From Leishmania martiniquensis (lineage: Eukaryota > Euglenozoa > Kinetoplastea > Trypanosomatida > Trypanosomatidae), in contig NC_090152.1 in NCBI RefSeq assembly GCF_017916325.1, positions 605,120 through 669,119 of the forward strand: 64,000 bases of DNA, read 5' to 3'. Within the stretch, counting starts at the first letter, position 1. Every line of letters starts with the position of its first letter. The notes beneath the pieces were generated by a model that saw only the letters and a list, made by a program, of their open reading frames with translations, was not told the DNA's origin and searched no databases. A program made the position numbers and the translations under genes. Below, piece by piece: positions 21,393 to 32,517 of the stretch.

Positions 21393-22449
21393 CCTGGCGT
21401 GACGCCGCCGGCCACACCACTCTGGGGGCGGCGCATTCCGTTTTCTCGCGCTTTCGCTTGTGCTGGAATACGTTTGTGCGTGTGTGTGTGTGTAATTTCT
21501 GTCGCGCACGCCAAATGAGCCAGCGATTCGCCTCGTGCGGTTTTCGCATCATTCACTGTTGTTCGTCACTTCTCCTATGGCGATCGCGCGTGGGCGCTGC
21601 TGTCGTGTAGGAAGCGAGTCTGAAATAGCAGGCGACGCGTTACTTCTCCGCGCATCTTCTCACCTCTCCTTCGCTACTCGGCACACCCTCATCAACAGGC
21701 GGGTGGGGCGGGCGGAGAGGCGCAGAGAACAGCGACATCAGCACCTTAAGCATGGGTGTTAAACAGAATAGGGTCAACGAAGGGAGCGTTGTGATAGATT
21801 GAACGAGAGACACACCTGCCCTCACGCTGCACATGTCATGCGTGGCCAACGGCCTCGCTGCGACTTGCCTCCCCTTCTCCGCCCTCTGGGGTCGAGCTTT
21901 GATGGGAGGACAGCAGATGCGCAAACGAATGGGCGTGTTCGTGCGCCTGCCTTCTCTATGACCCCCTCTCTCTCTCGCTTTCCACTTGATGGAGCGTCTG
22001 TAAGTCAAGCAGGCTGCATCGCGACCTCATACTTTGCTCGAGCAGCTGCGTCCGTCCGCTCTCTCCCTCGAAGACCATCGCCGCACACCTCCACATCTCG
22101 TCTCCCATTCCCCTCCCCCCTTTGGTCGCTTACCTTCTCTCCTCCCGTGTGATCGGAGGCGGCGCACACATCAGCAAGAGGGACATACCGCTCTTTCCTC
22201 TTCGAGGCATCGCTGAGATCCACGGACACATCTGCGCACGCTACGCTGTCGTGTGTGTGTGTGCGTATGTGGGGTGGGTAAAGGGCGTACATTGGCGCTC
22301 TTCGGCCTCTTCTCCATTGCCGTCCGTCTCCCTTTCCCCAGACCGTCGCGCTTGCGTTTGCAGATGCTGCACATTGTTGTCTGTTGCGCCGCCCTGTGAA
22401 GTGCCCGCAATTATCTCTTTTTTTTTTACTCGGAAGCGCGGCCACAGCC
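21393..22449. other. Intergenic region and leader of the IQ-motif gene
   Basis: No gene is seen. CT-rich stretches near 22050-22145 and a long T-tract at 22414-22430 precede the IQ-motif protein; a GT repeat occurs at about 22250-22262. Confidence 0.6.
22414..22436 (+). promoter_or_regulatory. Predicted spliced-leader acceptor of the IQ-motif gene
   Basis: A pyrimidine tract (tctcttttttttttact type) runs into the first AG at 22435-22436, only 13 nt before the ATG at 22450. This supports the chosen start and excludes the upstream TTG-initiated extension of the frame. Confidence 0.65.
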
Positions 22450-24639
22450 ATGACGGAGCACCCCCATGCCTGGGCGGAGGCAACCGCCTCGCTCTCGCCA
22501 GCGGCTGACCCTGCCGGGAGTCGACTTCTTCAGCCCTACTCGCCGCCCTCTCGCGTTAAGCTGTCCACCCTGGCGCCCGCTTTCGACCCGCGCCGACAGG
22601 GCATCGGTCGCAGTCGTTCCACCAACTCGGTGCGCGCAGACAGCATCCGCCGCAGCGAGGGGCTTCGGGTGGTTCAAGACACACGTCGGTACATGTTGGC
22701 TGCCGCGGCCCACACGCAGGCCACTGTGCAGCAGCTGCTGAGTCGCCTACAGACGTACAGAGCCTTTCAGCCTTTTCTCTCCGCTCCCGACTCCTACAGG
22801 GACGAATCCTTCGCACATGAACGCGACTGCAGCATTGCCAGCGGGCTCTCGCGCGGCAGAGGCTCTGCTGCGACAGTGAGCACGAACCAGTTGTGGCAGA
22901 TGATCGACAGGTTCCTCGACACGTCGGTGGCGCAGCTGCTTCAGCACAACGCCGAGAGTCACTTCATAGTGACACTGGAGTCAACGCTCGGGCTGGAGGT
23001 GCCGACTTCGATTCTGAAGAGCAGCACCGTCATTGAGAGTCGAAAAGCGACGACATCCGTGAGCCATTGCGTGACGAGTGAGTCTGCAGGCGCGGAGCGA
23101 ACGCCCTCCGGCAGCCCACATCTGTCACCACCGCACAAGTTGCCCAAGGCTGCCGCCATGCCTCTCGCAACGACGGGCGCGCTGGTCGATCGCTGGGCCC
23201 TCGACCATCCGTATTCTACGGCGGCCGAGGTGGAGGAGCAGCGCCGTTCGTGGGCAGTCCTTGACCAGCAGCGGCAGCACGCAAGCCTCTCTTTCTACCT
23301 CCAGGCTGTGCAGGAGCAGCTAGAGACGCTGGAGGCAGAGGAGACCAGGGATGCCTCTAAATCGACGCACTCGCACCGGAGTCAAGGCGACGCCTCACGC
23401 TCGCACCACCTGCCCCTGCACAGCTCCAGCGACTCTGAGGATCAGCTCAATGCACCGCTGCGTTCTCGCGGGCGACATGGAGCAGCGGGGCAGGTACACG
23501 AAGACGACGTCGCAGCGGCCGAGGCTGAGGCGGAGAAGCAGCGGGCGCTGTGGCAGACATTCTGCGAGTGCCCTCTGCGCACTGCAGGTGCTCCCGCATC
23601 GCCTCCGGGGATGGCACCGAACGCCCCCCAGATTATGAGCGCCTTCTTGGACAACACAGATTTGCAAGAGTGGCTTTACTCCTCATGGGCGCACCGCACT
23701 CACCGTCACGAGAGTGCCGCTTTGCGTATCCAATGCGCCTATCGCATGAACCGCGCGCGGTGTGAGGTGCGCGAGATGCGATACGAACGGCGGCAGGCCT
23801 TTTTGGCAAGCCTTGACGCCGAGCGTGAGGCGAAGCTGGTCTGGGACATGGCGCTGCAGGTGCAGACAGAAAGCACTGCCACGTCCTGTGGCGCGGACAG
23901 CACATTGTGGGCCCTGCATTTCTTTATCAACAAAGTGAACGCTGTCGTGGCGAAGCGCCGCGCTTGCAAGAAGTATCAGCAGCAGCAGGCTGATGAGGTT
24001 CGCAACTACGCGGCTACGCGTATACAAGCTGTGTATCGAGGGCACCGCAGTCGTGTCTTTGTAATGGAGCTGCGGCATCCCGAGATTGTGGCCCATCGAG
24101 AGCACTTGCGGCGCGAATGTTCGGCGATGCGAATACAGTCCTGCTGGCGACGCTACACCGCCCAGCGTCAGTGGTGGCGCGTGCGACTTGCCGCGTCTGC
24201 GCTGCAGAACCTCTGCCGATGCCGTGCGGCACGACGCATGCGAGCAGAGCGGCGCTACGAGCGCGATCTGTCGGCTGCAAGAGAGCTGCGAAAGGTCGCC
24301 GTGCGTCGCATCGAGCAGTGGTATGCATCGTGCCGTGTAGTGCGTAACGCTATCTATGGCTCTCATGTGGCGGAGCTGCTCACGATACAGCGTGTGTGTC
24401 GCGGCTATCAAGGCAGGCGGCGCGCTCAAGACGAGATGCGACTGTCACACCACCGATCCGCTGTGCGCACCATCGAGCAGCATCGCCTGCGCGTTTTGTG
24501 TCTTCGAGAGGCAGGTGCGCGGCGGGCGGCTCTGAGTGCAACTCGCGCAGCCAAGCGCGCTGCGGCAATGCTCGACGATGCTGCTGTGACGATTCAGCGC
24601 GCATGGCGACGACAAGGACGCTGGCAGCACGCTCTCTAG
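22450..24639 (+). CDS. IQ-motif (calmodulin-binding) protein
   Basis: 729 residues. The N-terminal 400 are mostly polar and disordered-looking. The C-terminal part has a run of IQ-type motifs beginning near residues 423 (LRIQCAYRMNRAR), 520 (TRIQAVYRGHRSR), 558 (MRIQSCWRRYTAQ), 581 (degenerate, LQNLCRCRAARR), 642 (LTIQRVCRGYQGRR) and 712 (VTIQRAWRRQGR). IQ motifs bind calmodulin or related EF-hand light chains; in trypanosomatids such multi-IQ proteins are commonly flagellar or cytoskeletal, but no specific ortholog is recognised. No motor, kinase or channel domain is fused. A splice acceptor ends 13 nt before the start codon. Confidence 0.85.
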   Translation: MTEHPHAWAEATASLSPAADPAGSRLLQPYSPPSRVKLSTLAPAFDPRRQGIGRSRSTNSVRADSIRRSEGLRVVQDTRRYMLAAAAHTQATVQQLLSRLQTYRAFQPFLSAPDSYRDESFAHERDCSIASGLSRGRGSAATVSTNQLWQMIDRFLDTSVAQLLQHNAESHFIVTLESTLGLEVPTSILKSSTVIESRKATTSVSHCVTSESAGAERTPSGSPHLSPPHKLPKAAAMPLATTGALVDRWALDHPYSTAAEVEEQRRSWAVLDQQRQHASLSFYLQAVQEQLETLEAEETRDASKSTHSHRSQGDASRSHHLPLHSSSDSEDQLNAPLRSRGRHGAAGQVHEDDVAAAEAEAEKQRALWQTFCECPLRTAGAPASPPGMAPNAPQIMSAFLDNTDLQEWLYSSWAHRTHRHESAALRIQCAYRMNRARCEVREMRYERRQAFLASLDAEREAKLVWDMALQVQTESTATSCGADSTLWALHFFINKVNAVVAKRRACKKYQQQQADEVRNYAATRIQAVYRGHRSRVFVMELRHPEIVAHREHLRRECSAMRIQSCWRRYTAQRQWWRVRLAASALQNLCRCRAARRMRAERRYERDLSAARELRKVAVRRIEQWYASCRVVRNAIYGSHVAELLTIQRVCRGYQGRRRAQDEMRLSHHRSAVRTIEQHRLRVLCLREAGARRAALSATRAAKRAAAMLDDAAVTIQRAWRRQGRWQHAL

Positions 24640-25561
24640 GATATGTTAACAGGTAAGCGCGCGACTGTGAGGAGGAGAGTGGAGGCCTTCCTCTCACTTC
24701 TCCTCACCCTCATTCCTCACCAGCTGCAGCTGCGCAGCTATAGGGGGCCTTTGCCTCAGAGCAGTGATGTATAGAAACTTCTTTGCGGCCGTGACGGTCA
24801 GCTGCGTTTTTCTGTTTTGTACTCTCCGGATGCTGCGGTTTTCCTGTCACCTCCGCCGTCTTAAACAGCATCAGTATTTCACCTATTTTGTCGCCTCCAA
24901 CGCTGATGAAGGCGATTCGCGTGTGACCGCGCAGCGCTGATGTCCGCCGCTCTGCCCCCCCTCGGGTTCTCTGCCTTCTTCGTATGACGCGCAGCACTGT
25001 AAGTGCTCGTAGCGAAGTTGGGCGTCCGCGTCACGTAGGCACTGCCACCCAACTAAAAGAAGCGAATGGACGGTGGAACATGACTGCAGATTGTGCGCGG
25101 GTGTAGGAAACGAGAGGGGAGTGAAGAGGCGGCGATGAGGTGCAGCAAGTGCAGCGGCCGTTCCTCCCGCTTCTCTGTCTCTCTCCTCGCCTACTGCTCA
25201 TTCCTCACCCTCCAAGATGCACGTCTACAAACGCGCGCACCGCTGAGGGGAGGAAGCGGACTTTGTGGGATGGCTGTGCGCATCGTAGCGGCGCTGTGCG
25301 TGCTTACGCCTATTTCAGTGGCGTTGCACCCATTTTTGCTCTCCTCTGCCCCCCCTCCTCATCTGCATGCAAATCCTGAATGCGCTCGGGCAGTCCCTCG
25401 ACTATTCCTCTTCGGGCTCGTTTCGTCTCTCTTCCTCTTTGCCCACGACCCGCTGCGCTGGCGCAGCTACTGATGGCCGCACTGGGCAACGGCCTGTTCG
25501 CCTTTCTTTTGAGTGCATCTTTCCAAGGCACCTTTCTTTGCTCCGGCCTCTCTCTGCTCTC
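24640..25561. other. Intergenic region
   Basis: No gene is seen. The frame of the next gene is open upstream to 25367 but is a translation of CT-rich sequence (about 25385-25560), the likely splice-acceptor region. Confidence 0.55.
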
Positions 25562-26434
25562 ATGGCCACCTCAACGATACAGCTCTCAATCACGGAGGAT
25601 GAGCTGGACTATGCTCTCGACCTCGCGATCCGCGCAGCCAACGCGGCAGCCTTCATCATGAAGTGCGCCATGGACGAGAGGACAAACGGCATCGCCGAGT
25701 CTTTGACGAAGATCAACCCGGCCGATCTCGTGACGCCGTACGAAAAGCAGTGTCGAGAAGAGGTGCTCCACATCCTGCGCACGGGCACGCCTTCGTATGC
25801 TGTGCTGAGTGAGGATGCGAAGAGTGAGGCGGTGCTCAGTGGTGGCCCCACATGGCTTGTCGGCGCGATCGACGGCAGCATCAGCTTTGCGCATGGGCTC
25901 TTCGACTGCTGCGTGACCATCGCGTTATCGTTTCGCAAGGAACCGTTGTTGGGTGTTGTGTGCGCCCCGCAGCTGCAGGAGGTCTTTACCGCTGTCAAGA
26001 ACCGCGGCGCCTTCAGCAATGGCCAGCGGATTCATGTCTCGTCGGTCTCCTCATTGGAGGAGAGCGTTGTTCTACTCCACCAAGGCTTCAACCGCAGCGA
26101 TGCTGCTGTCAAGCATGTGACGGCCATGCAGGCGGAGCTGTCAAAGCTCCCCGTGCATGGGCTGCGGTGCGGCGGGTCGGCAGCGCTGAACATGTGCCTT
26201 GTTGCGGCTGGGCGAGCGGAACTGTACTGGGAAGTCGGCGTGAGCCCGTGGAGTGTAGCGGCAGGCGTCATCATTGTGCGCGAGGCAGGCGGTGTCGTCC
26301 ATGACGTGGAAAGCACCGAGGCCTTCGACCTTACCCGCGGTAACGTGTGCTGCGGCTGCTCCCTAGGTATTACCAAGCATGGCGTCGAGCTGAGCCTTAA
26401 GCACAACTACCGCAGCTCTGTACTGCGCACGTGA
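25562..26434 (+). CDS. Inositol monophosphatase-like protein lacking key metal ligands (possible pseudoenzyme)
   Basis: 290 residues, the size of inositol monophosphatases. The fold is clear along its length: NPADLVT (52-58), LSED (82-85), PTWLVGAIDGS (96-106), GSAALNMCLVAAGRAELYWE (205-224) and PWSVAAGVIIVREAGG (229-244). Active enzymes have DPIDGT and a WDVAAG-type motif, whose aspartates (Asp 90 and Asp 220 in human IMPA1) hold the catalytic metals. Here they read GAIDGS and WSVAAG, so these aspartates are Gly 101 and Ser 231; Thr 95 is Ser 106 and Asp 47 is Glu 61. Glu 84 and Asp 104 are retained. The frame is intact and the fold residues are kept, so this is not a decaying gene; a non-catalytic role is likely. 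Start chosen at MATSTIQL after CT-rich leader. Confidence 0.88.
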   Translation: MATSTIQLSITEDELDYALDLAIRAANAAAFIMKCAMDERTNGIAESLTKINPADLVTPYEKQCREEVLHILRTGTPSYAVLSEDAKSEAVLSGGPTWLVGAIDGSISFAHGLFDCCVTIALSFRKEPLLGVVCAPQLQEVFTAVKNRGAFSNGQRIHVSSVSSLEESVVLLHQGFNRSDAAVKHVTAMQAELSKLPVHGLRCGGSAALNMCLVAAGRAELYWEVGVSPWSVAAGVIIVREAGGVVHDVESTEAFDLTRGNVCCGCSLGITKHGVELSLKHNYRSSVLRT

Positions 26435-28444
26435 CCTTCAGGCGCCCCAGCTCACTGCAGCTGGCCTAGCCGCACGCTATGAGCATCACTCGCTGCGCAG
26501 GGGTTCAAGACATGCGCCTCCTGTCCTTCTGCAGGCTCTGCCGCTCTTCCTTTCCTCGTCTTTGCGCGATGTGGCGACTTCCCCTCTCTACCTGGCACGA
26601 CATGCGCAGGAGAGGAGGAGGAGAGGCGACGGGTGTCTGGCCGGGCAAAGAAGAGACACGCCATGCCGTCAGTTTTGCTTCTGGGTGCCTTTAGCTCTTT
26701 TTCATATGCCGTGGTGGTGGCCATTGCTGTGCCTACAGTCGACCACAAGGGTGCTCGCTCTGCCTTCGTACTCGCCTGCATTGCTCTCACGAAAGGGGAA
26801 AGGCGGCCCGGCGCGATGTTGGGACGGTGGAACTCAGAAGCTCTTTGAAACGACGCCACAAGGAAGCGTGGACGTTCACAGTTGACCATTGACTTTACGC
26901 CCTCCCCCCTTCCCCATGGCGTGGCCGTCCTTTGCCTCACCAATTCACGCACACGGACCATCGGAAGTGAGAGTAGGCGCCTCTCGGTCGGGTGTTGGGT
27001 GCGCTGTCCCCCTCCTCTGCTCACGCCATGATGTAGAGAGAAGGACGAGGTGCTTTCCTGCCAGAAGTACGGAGAGCCCCTGGTGAACTCGGCGCTGGTA
27101 GTCTTCTGGGAAGGCGCCGGGCGACTGGAAGGCAGGATGATCATGGCAGGTGCTCTGATCTCTCCTCGCGTTAGTGCGCTCTCTGCCCTCCGTGGAAGCG
27201 GTGCCCAATGTACAGTCAGCCCTCTTTTCGGGTATATTTTCGCTCACTGGAGTATCCTCCGCTGACTGAGTCGCAGGCGTGGCAGCAGAGAGCTTCATCA
27301 AGTGCCCAGAGGTCTTACCAGCGGCCGCGGCTCTGGGAGCAGCAGAGTCCTGCTAGCGTCGAGGAAGCGCTGCGTGCGTGTGCTGGTTCAGCCTTCGCCT
27401 CTCTTGCACTCTTCTCTCCTGATCATCCGGCACATCCACACCGTGTACCGCATGGCCCTTGTCGTGCTGCTCTCTCCTTAGATGGGGCGCGAACGCGAAG
27501 TCGCTGCTGAGCCGATTCTTTGCCCCTTTCCCTCTCCATGACTTCACAATCCTTGTAGCGCGTGTGTGCATCTGTGTGGGTGCGTGTGCACATCCTCCTG
27601 CAGCTGCCACCCAACTGTAGGAGGCGTGGAAAATGTAAGGGAGAGGCATCCGAGTCGGAGTCCGTAGTGACCTCCGCTACATGGGCTTCTGCTCCCATTC
27701 GCGTGCCAGGAGGCTTCTCAATCTTATGACCTGTTTTCGCCATGATCCACTGGAAGGCTGCCTGCAAGTGTGTGTTGACGTCGACGCCAGTGGGCGTCGC
27801 AGCGATGAGCAAAGAACAAAGGCACCCGTTCCGACCTCGACGCAGAGGCTGAGGCATACAGGAAGCGCTGTTTGCTCATCATATCGTCTTCCCTCTCGCG
27901 ACTTGTTTGCTCCTCTCACACTTCCTCTGGTGCTGCCGCCGTGCGTATACTTCCCTTAGAGTGACGATGCACATGGCGTGCTGAAACCGACATACCTGCT
28001 CCCCAAGCGTGGCGATGATGCGATGACATTGATTCGCAGAGTTCATAGCATGAAGAAGCGATACAGAGGATGGGGGGAGGCAGGTGCAGGGCAAAGTAAA
28101 GGGCCTTGTCCTCCCTGCAACTGTCTCCCCGCCCGCCTCCTTACTCACTTCTTAGCGACGTGTGTGCGCCATGCTGCTGCCTCATCACTGTTTCTGTTCG
28201 TCTCTCCCGATGCTTCTTCAACGACCTAATGCGCACGTGGCCTCCAATTGTTGTACCGTTACGCCAGCGACGCTTCCCGGCTGCATTTACGATTCGTCTG
28301 TGGCAAAGTTCGCTTGCTGCCCCCTCCCTCCTCCCCCCTTCCCCCCTCTTCTTACTCCGCTGAATTGTTTTCTCTTCCCCTTCCACTGCAGCGCCATTGG
28401 CACCGCTTCCGTTCAGTTCTCGCTGTTGTAGGGATTTGCCAAAC
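26435..28444. other. Long intergenic region upstream of the otubain gene
   Basis: No gene is supported over 2 kb. A 230-codon minus-strand frame (26452-27144) shows no domain. The last 130 bases hold a strong pyrimidine tract and AG for the otubain gene. Confidence 0.6.
28318..28391 (+). promoter_or_regulatory. Predicted spliced-leader acceptor of the otubain gene
   Basis: An almost uninterrupted C/T tract from about 28318 to 28388 ends in CAG (28389-28391), 53 nt before the ATG at 28445, a typical 5' UTR length. Confidence 0.65.
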
Positions 28445-29248
28445 ATGAGTGAACCACTGCCGATCGACGCGAGCGAAGCGCAGCTCGAAGCCATCCGGAG
28501 AGAGGTGGCGCACTACCCGCTGCTGTCGCTTTCGCTGCCGCTCGACAAAGCTTCGAACATCGTGAAGGAGATGGAGCACGACGACGCCTACCTCGCCCAG
28601 ACGCTATCGCTCTTTGGGGCCTCGCCTGTCTCCACCAAACAGTACGACTTCCGAAGTATCCGCTATTCGCGCCGCGACGGCAACTGCTTCTACCGCTGCG
28701 CTGGCTTCCGCCTCTGCGAGCTCATTGTCGAGCACCCAGAGAGGGCGGCCGAGTACATGGCGTTGCTCAAGTCGCGAGAGGAAAGCCTCTCGAGGTTGTT
28801 CGGCCCCTTTGTGTTTGATTTCACCGATGCCTTGGCGGACATCTTCAACGGTGTAGCCGACAAGACGATCAAGAGCGCTGCACAGGTCTACAATCGCTTC
28901 ATCTCCGACGACGGCGCCTACGTTGTGGCAGCGCTACGGTACTTCGTCTCGGCTTATCTGCAGGAGCATGAGGCAGAGTACGAGCCCTTCGTCAACGGAC
29001 TGGGCTACGGCACCGTGCGCGACTACTGCAACGCAGAGGTGGAGCTTGTGGATCACGAGAGCGATAATGTGCAGTTAGCCGTCTTCGCCATGGCGTTCAA
29101 TGTTTGCATAAAAGTTTACGCGCTGGACCGAAACGCTGGCGCCAACATTACGGAGTACTCCTTTAACGAACGGGACAACAGCGATGGCGACCCTTTGGTC
29201 GTGCGGCTCCTGTACATGCCCGGCCACTACAACCTTCTCGGCCAGTGA
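28445..29248 (+). CDS. OTU1: Otubain, OTU-type deubiquitinating cysteine protease (peptidase family C65)
   Basis: 267 residues. Cleaves ubiquitin from conjugates, often Lys48-linked chains in this family. The catalytic block RRDGNCFYRC places Asp 78 and nucleophile Cys 81 in the DGNC-F signature. The general-base block at the C-terminus is PGHYNLL, with His 261 and Asn 263; the His-x-Asn pair resembles human OTUB2 more than OTUB1 (His-x-Asp). The helical region between them (FIFDF-type segment, DGAYVVAALRYFVSAYL, VELVDHESDNVQLAVFA) matches otubains. There is no N-terminal ubiquitin-binding extension beyond about 70 residues. All catalytic residues are present, so it should be active. The gene symbol is a family label rather than a verified ortholog. 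Confidence 0.93.
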   Translation: MSEPLPIDASEAQLEAIRREVAHYPLLSLSLPLDKASNIVKEMEHDDAYLAQTLSLFGASPVSTKQYDFRSIRYSRRDGNCFYRCAGFRLCELIVEHPERAAEYMALLKSREESLSRLFGPFVFDFTDALADIFNGVADKTIKSAAQVYNRFISDDGAYVVAALRYFVSAYLQEHEAEYEPFVNGLGYGTVRDYCNAEVELVDHESDNVQLAVFAMAFNVCIKVYALDRNAGANITEYSFNERDNSDGDPLVVRLLYMPGHYNLLGQ

Positions 29249-31032
29249 TGCGGACGACAAGTAGACGAGGCGCGTATGAGGGGTTGCGGGCCGTTAGAAA
29301 GGGTGAGAAGGCGACAATCGCCCACAAGCTTTCATCTTGGGCCCGTGTGGCATCGAGGCGAACACCCATCGACCGCCGTGCACTGCGCCCTCTGAGAAAC
29401 ATTTTGCCCCTGACAGTCGTACGCGCTTTCGCCGAATATATATGTGAGTGCGGGATGCAAAGTGGGCGGCTATCCCGCATTTGTGTCTTCTCGTTGCTTT
29501 AGCGGCTCCACAGCCGGTTCATCTCTGGAGATGTGCAGGCTACGCGAGACAAAAAAAACTGTATGGCGCAGCGGACGCAGGACCTTTCATGAAGGTGGCG
29601 CGATGGGAGGAGAGCTTGACGGGCTCTATGGCGAACGAGGTGCCACTTCCCGAGATACGCGAGAGGGCTGACGCGTTTCTGCGCCTCTTGCCGCGCCTCA
29701 CCGACTGCCCAGGCCCACGCCCGGCACTATCCATGGCCTTGTCGCCATCTTGCTCCTCTATCGTGCACGCGGCCGACCTTAACGCCGTTCGAAATCCAAC
29801 GTGCTGCAAAGGAAGGTGGAAATGCAGAGGGGAGACGGTGTCACCTACTCGTAACGTCTTCGTCGTCATACGGCACATCCTCGGCAACGACTCGCACCAA
29901 CGACTTCCCTCCTCCATTATTCTATGTACTCGCACTGAGAGGCACGGGCATTACGGCGAGCCCTTGCTGCGGCTCCCCACCTGTATATGCGCACATACGC
30001 ACACACACGTGACGGCTAATTCATCCATACTCCTCGAGCTGCCGGCCAGAGAGAGAGGGAGAGCGGCGGAAGTGAGCCGCACCCTCCCCTCCCTTCGCAT
30101 ATACGCCCGATGAACACGCCGGCTTTTTGAACGCGCTCGACCTTTCGTACGGCTCTCACCATTGCGGAACCGATCGATATCTTCAGTCGCTTTCCTTACG
30201 ACTACCTCATGCAACATTCTTCTCTCCAGAGCGCCACTTGACTCTGCTGGCGAGAAGAAGAGCGGCGGAGGTGGTGAGGCGCTCCGCACGCGTAACACAC
30301 CTCTTTTCACTTCTGTCTCTCTCTCTGCCCTGCTGAAATGGCAATAAGGCCGACGCGCCGCTTTTGTTTGCCTCGGGCACTCTTTCCATGCGCATCGTTG
30401 CGGGTGCGTGGGAAATGACGATGGCGCCTCTCTGTCTCGCTCACTTTCTGGGCGTGGCTCTGCACGTGTGCTGCATTCCCCATCCTCCTGCCTCTTCCTG
30501 CCTCTTCCGACACACCACAGAAAAACGCGAAGACGGAGGGACTTGCACGGACCCGCAGCAAACACGAGCACACATACCCACATTACGCATGAGAAGCAGT
30601 CCTGAGCGCGCAACGTGTGCTGCCATCACTCTTTTGGGCTGCTCAAGCCCTCTGCAGAGTAACGCGCAGCGACACCACAGTGCTTGCCAGTCCGGCAACC
30701 ATTTGGCTCTCGTCTCTCTCTGTCCCCCCGGCTCTTTCACTCTGTCATCCCCTCTCCTCCGTGCGTACATTCCTTGCGGGCGAAGATTTGGATCGTGCAA
30801 CGACCTTCTCTCCGTACAGCGGTGCTCGGCTGCTCTCGCGCTGTTCTTTTGTTTTTTCTTCCATCGCCCTGCAACTGTGTTGCTTGACGCGGTGAGAGGG
30901 GGGGCGCTGCGCTTACACACATACGCTCTCAAGTCGACCCCTTCGTGCATCACCCACAAAACTGACTCACGTGCGCCTCGCCCAACGTGGGCGCGCCCTT
31001 TTCACACACCTCCGAGGTTGAGGTCGCGTATC
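29249..31032. other. Long intergenic region upstream of ZPR1
   Basis: No gene is supported. The ZPR1 frame happens to be open far upstream (to 30364), but its translation is a leader-type mix with no domain. T- and C-rich stretches near 30700-30770 and 30840-30870 are probable splice signals. Confidence 0.6.
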
Positions 31033-32517
31033 ATGTCAACGGAGAAGAATGAAAAGCTCGTCACTGCCGAGGAACCGGCCGCTGCGCAGGGGGGCAGCAA
31101 TGTTGACCTCGATGGGGAGAACACAAAGTACATCAAGACAGACTTGGGCGAGGTGAATGTGATCGAGTCCATGTGCCCCAAGTGCCAGGAGACGGGCACG
31201 ACGCGCCTCATGATCACAAAGATTCCCCACTTCAAGGAGGTTATCGTCAGCAGCTTCGAGTGCCCGCGTTGCAGCGAGCGCAACAACGAGGTTACGTTCG
31301 GAGGCACCTTTGGGCCCAAGAAGGTCCGCTATGAGCTGGAGGTGAAGAGCAAGAAGGACCTGGACCGGCAGGTGGTGAAGTCGGAGTTCGCCACGGTCAC
31401 CATCCCAGAGCTGGAGCTTGAGATTCCGCCCGAGTCGCAGAAGGGCAACCTGAATACCGTCGAGGGCATCTTGGAGCAGACATACAATGGCTTGCAATTT
31501 CAGCAGCCGCTGCGCAGGATTGAGCACCCTGACGTGTACGAGAAGATCGAGGCTTTTTGTGCGAAGCTGCAGTCCTTCCGTAGCGGCGATGTGCCCTTCA
31601 CCCTTACCCTCGACGACCCGGCGGGCAACAGCTACATTGAGCCAATTCACGACTACTATCACCCGACTCTCGACCCTCAGCTCACCAAGTACGAAAAAGA
31701 GCGTACCGACGTTGATCGCCAGGTACTTGGCGTTGCAATCGACTACAACACGGAGCGCACGGTGGAGGAGGAAAAAGAGGTGGAGGAGGGTCACTTCAGT
31801 GACGTGACACAGATCCCGTGCGACTGCCCCGCCTGCCGCAAGCACGGCTACCTCATGATGCACGAGTGCGACATTCCTTACTTCAAGCAGACCGTTATCA
31901 TGGCTTTCAAGTGCGACTACTGCGGGTACAAAAGCAACGAGATCAAGACAGGCGGCGAAATCAGCGCGAAGGGGCTGCGGCTCACCCTGCACGTCACATC
32001 GGAGGATGACCTTAAGCGTGACGTACTCAAGTCCGAGACAGCCGCGCTGCTCATCCCAGAGGTGCACCTCGAGCTGGCACCTGGCACCTTGGGAGGCTTC
32101 TTCTCCTCCGTTGAGGGCACCATTGCCCAGGTGCGTGACCAGCTCAACAGCCTCCCGCAGGCTGCCTTCGCCATGGGCGACTCAGCCGACGACAGCTCCA
32201 AGACGATGCTTCAGTTCGTGAAGGAGTTAGACGAGCTACTGACGCTCAAGAAGCAGTTCACGTTCATTCTTGACGATCCGCTGGGGAATGTGTACATACA
32301 GAACCCCCGTGCACACCTTCCTCCGCCAGAGGACGTGGACCCGTGTCTGGAGAGGGAGGAATACATACGGACCGATGAGCAGGACGAAGAGCTGGGCATT
32401 CTTGACATGCGCCGTAGCGATGCACTGGGGGGCTCGGAGGAGGTGCAGGATGAGGCAGACCACGAGCCAGAGAAAGAGGATGGCACTGTGGCTGCACAGC
32501 AGGTCGCCGAGGAATAA
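31033..32517 (+). CDS. ZPR1: ZPR1 zinc-finger protein
   Basis: 494 residues beginning MSTEKNEKL; I chose this ATG because the 223 upstream codons in frame are leader sequence. ZPR1 is an essential eukaryotic protein that binds translation elongation factor eEF1A (now seen as an eEF1A-folding chaperone) and moves between cytoplasm and nucleus. It shows the duplicated architecture of the family: zinc finger 1 with C48-x2-C51 and C77-x2-C80, followed by a beta-rich domain, then zinc finger 2 with C265-x2-C268 and C294-x2-C297 and a second such domain. Typical flanking motifs are present (TTRLMITKIPHFKEVIVSSF; YFKQTVIMAFKCDYCGYK; DDPLGNVYI and DDPAGNSYIE). The C-terminus is acidic. The gene is complete with all eight cysteines. 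Confidence 0.96.
   Translation: MSTEKNEKLVTAEEPAAAQGGSNVDLDGENTKYIKTDLGEVNVIESMCPKCQETGTTRLMITKIPHFKEVIVSSFECPRCSERNNEVTFGGTFGPKKVRYELEVKSKKDLDRQVVKSEFATVTIPELELEIPPESQKGNLNTVEGILEQTYNGLQFQQPLRRIEHPDVYEKIEAFCAKLQSFRSGDVPFTLTLDDPAGNSYIEPIHDYYHPTLDPQLTKYEKERTDVDRQVLGVAIDYNTERTVEEEKEVEEGHFSDVTQIPCDCPACRKHGYLMMHECDIPYFKQTVIMAFKCDYCGYKSNEIKTGGEISAKGLRLTLHVTSEDDLKRDVLKSETAALLIPEVHLELAPGTLGGFFSSVEGTIAQVRDQLNSLPQAAFAMGDSADDSSKTMLQFVKELDELLTLKKQFTFILDDPLGNVYIQNPRAHLPPPEDVDPCLEREEYIRTDEQDEELGILDMRRSDALGGSEEVQDEADHEPEKEDGTVAAQQVAEE

Noticed and set aside
26452..27144. Minus-strand open frame of 230 codons
   Set aside because: Low-complexity, Arg/Ser/Pro-rich translation with no domain, in an intergenic region with + strand splice signals.
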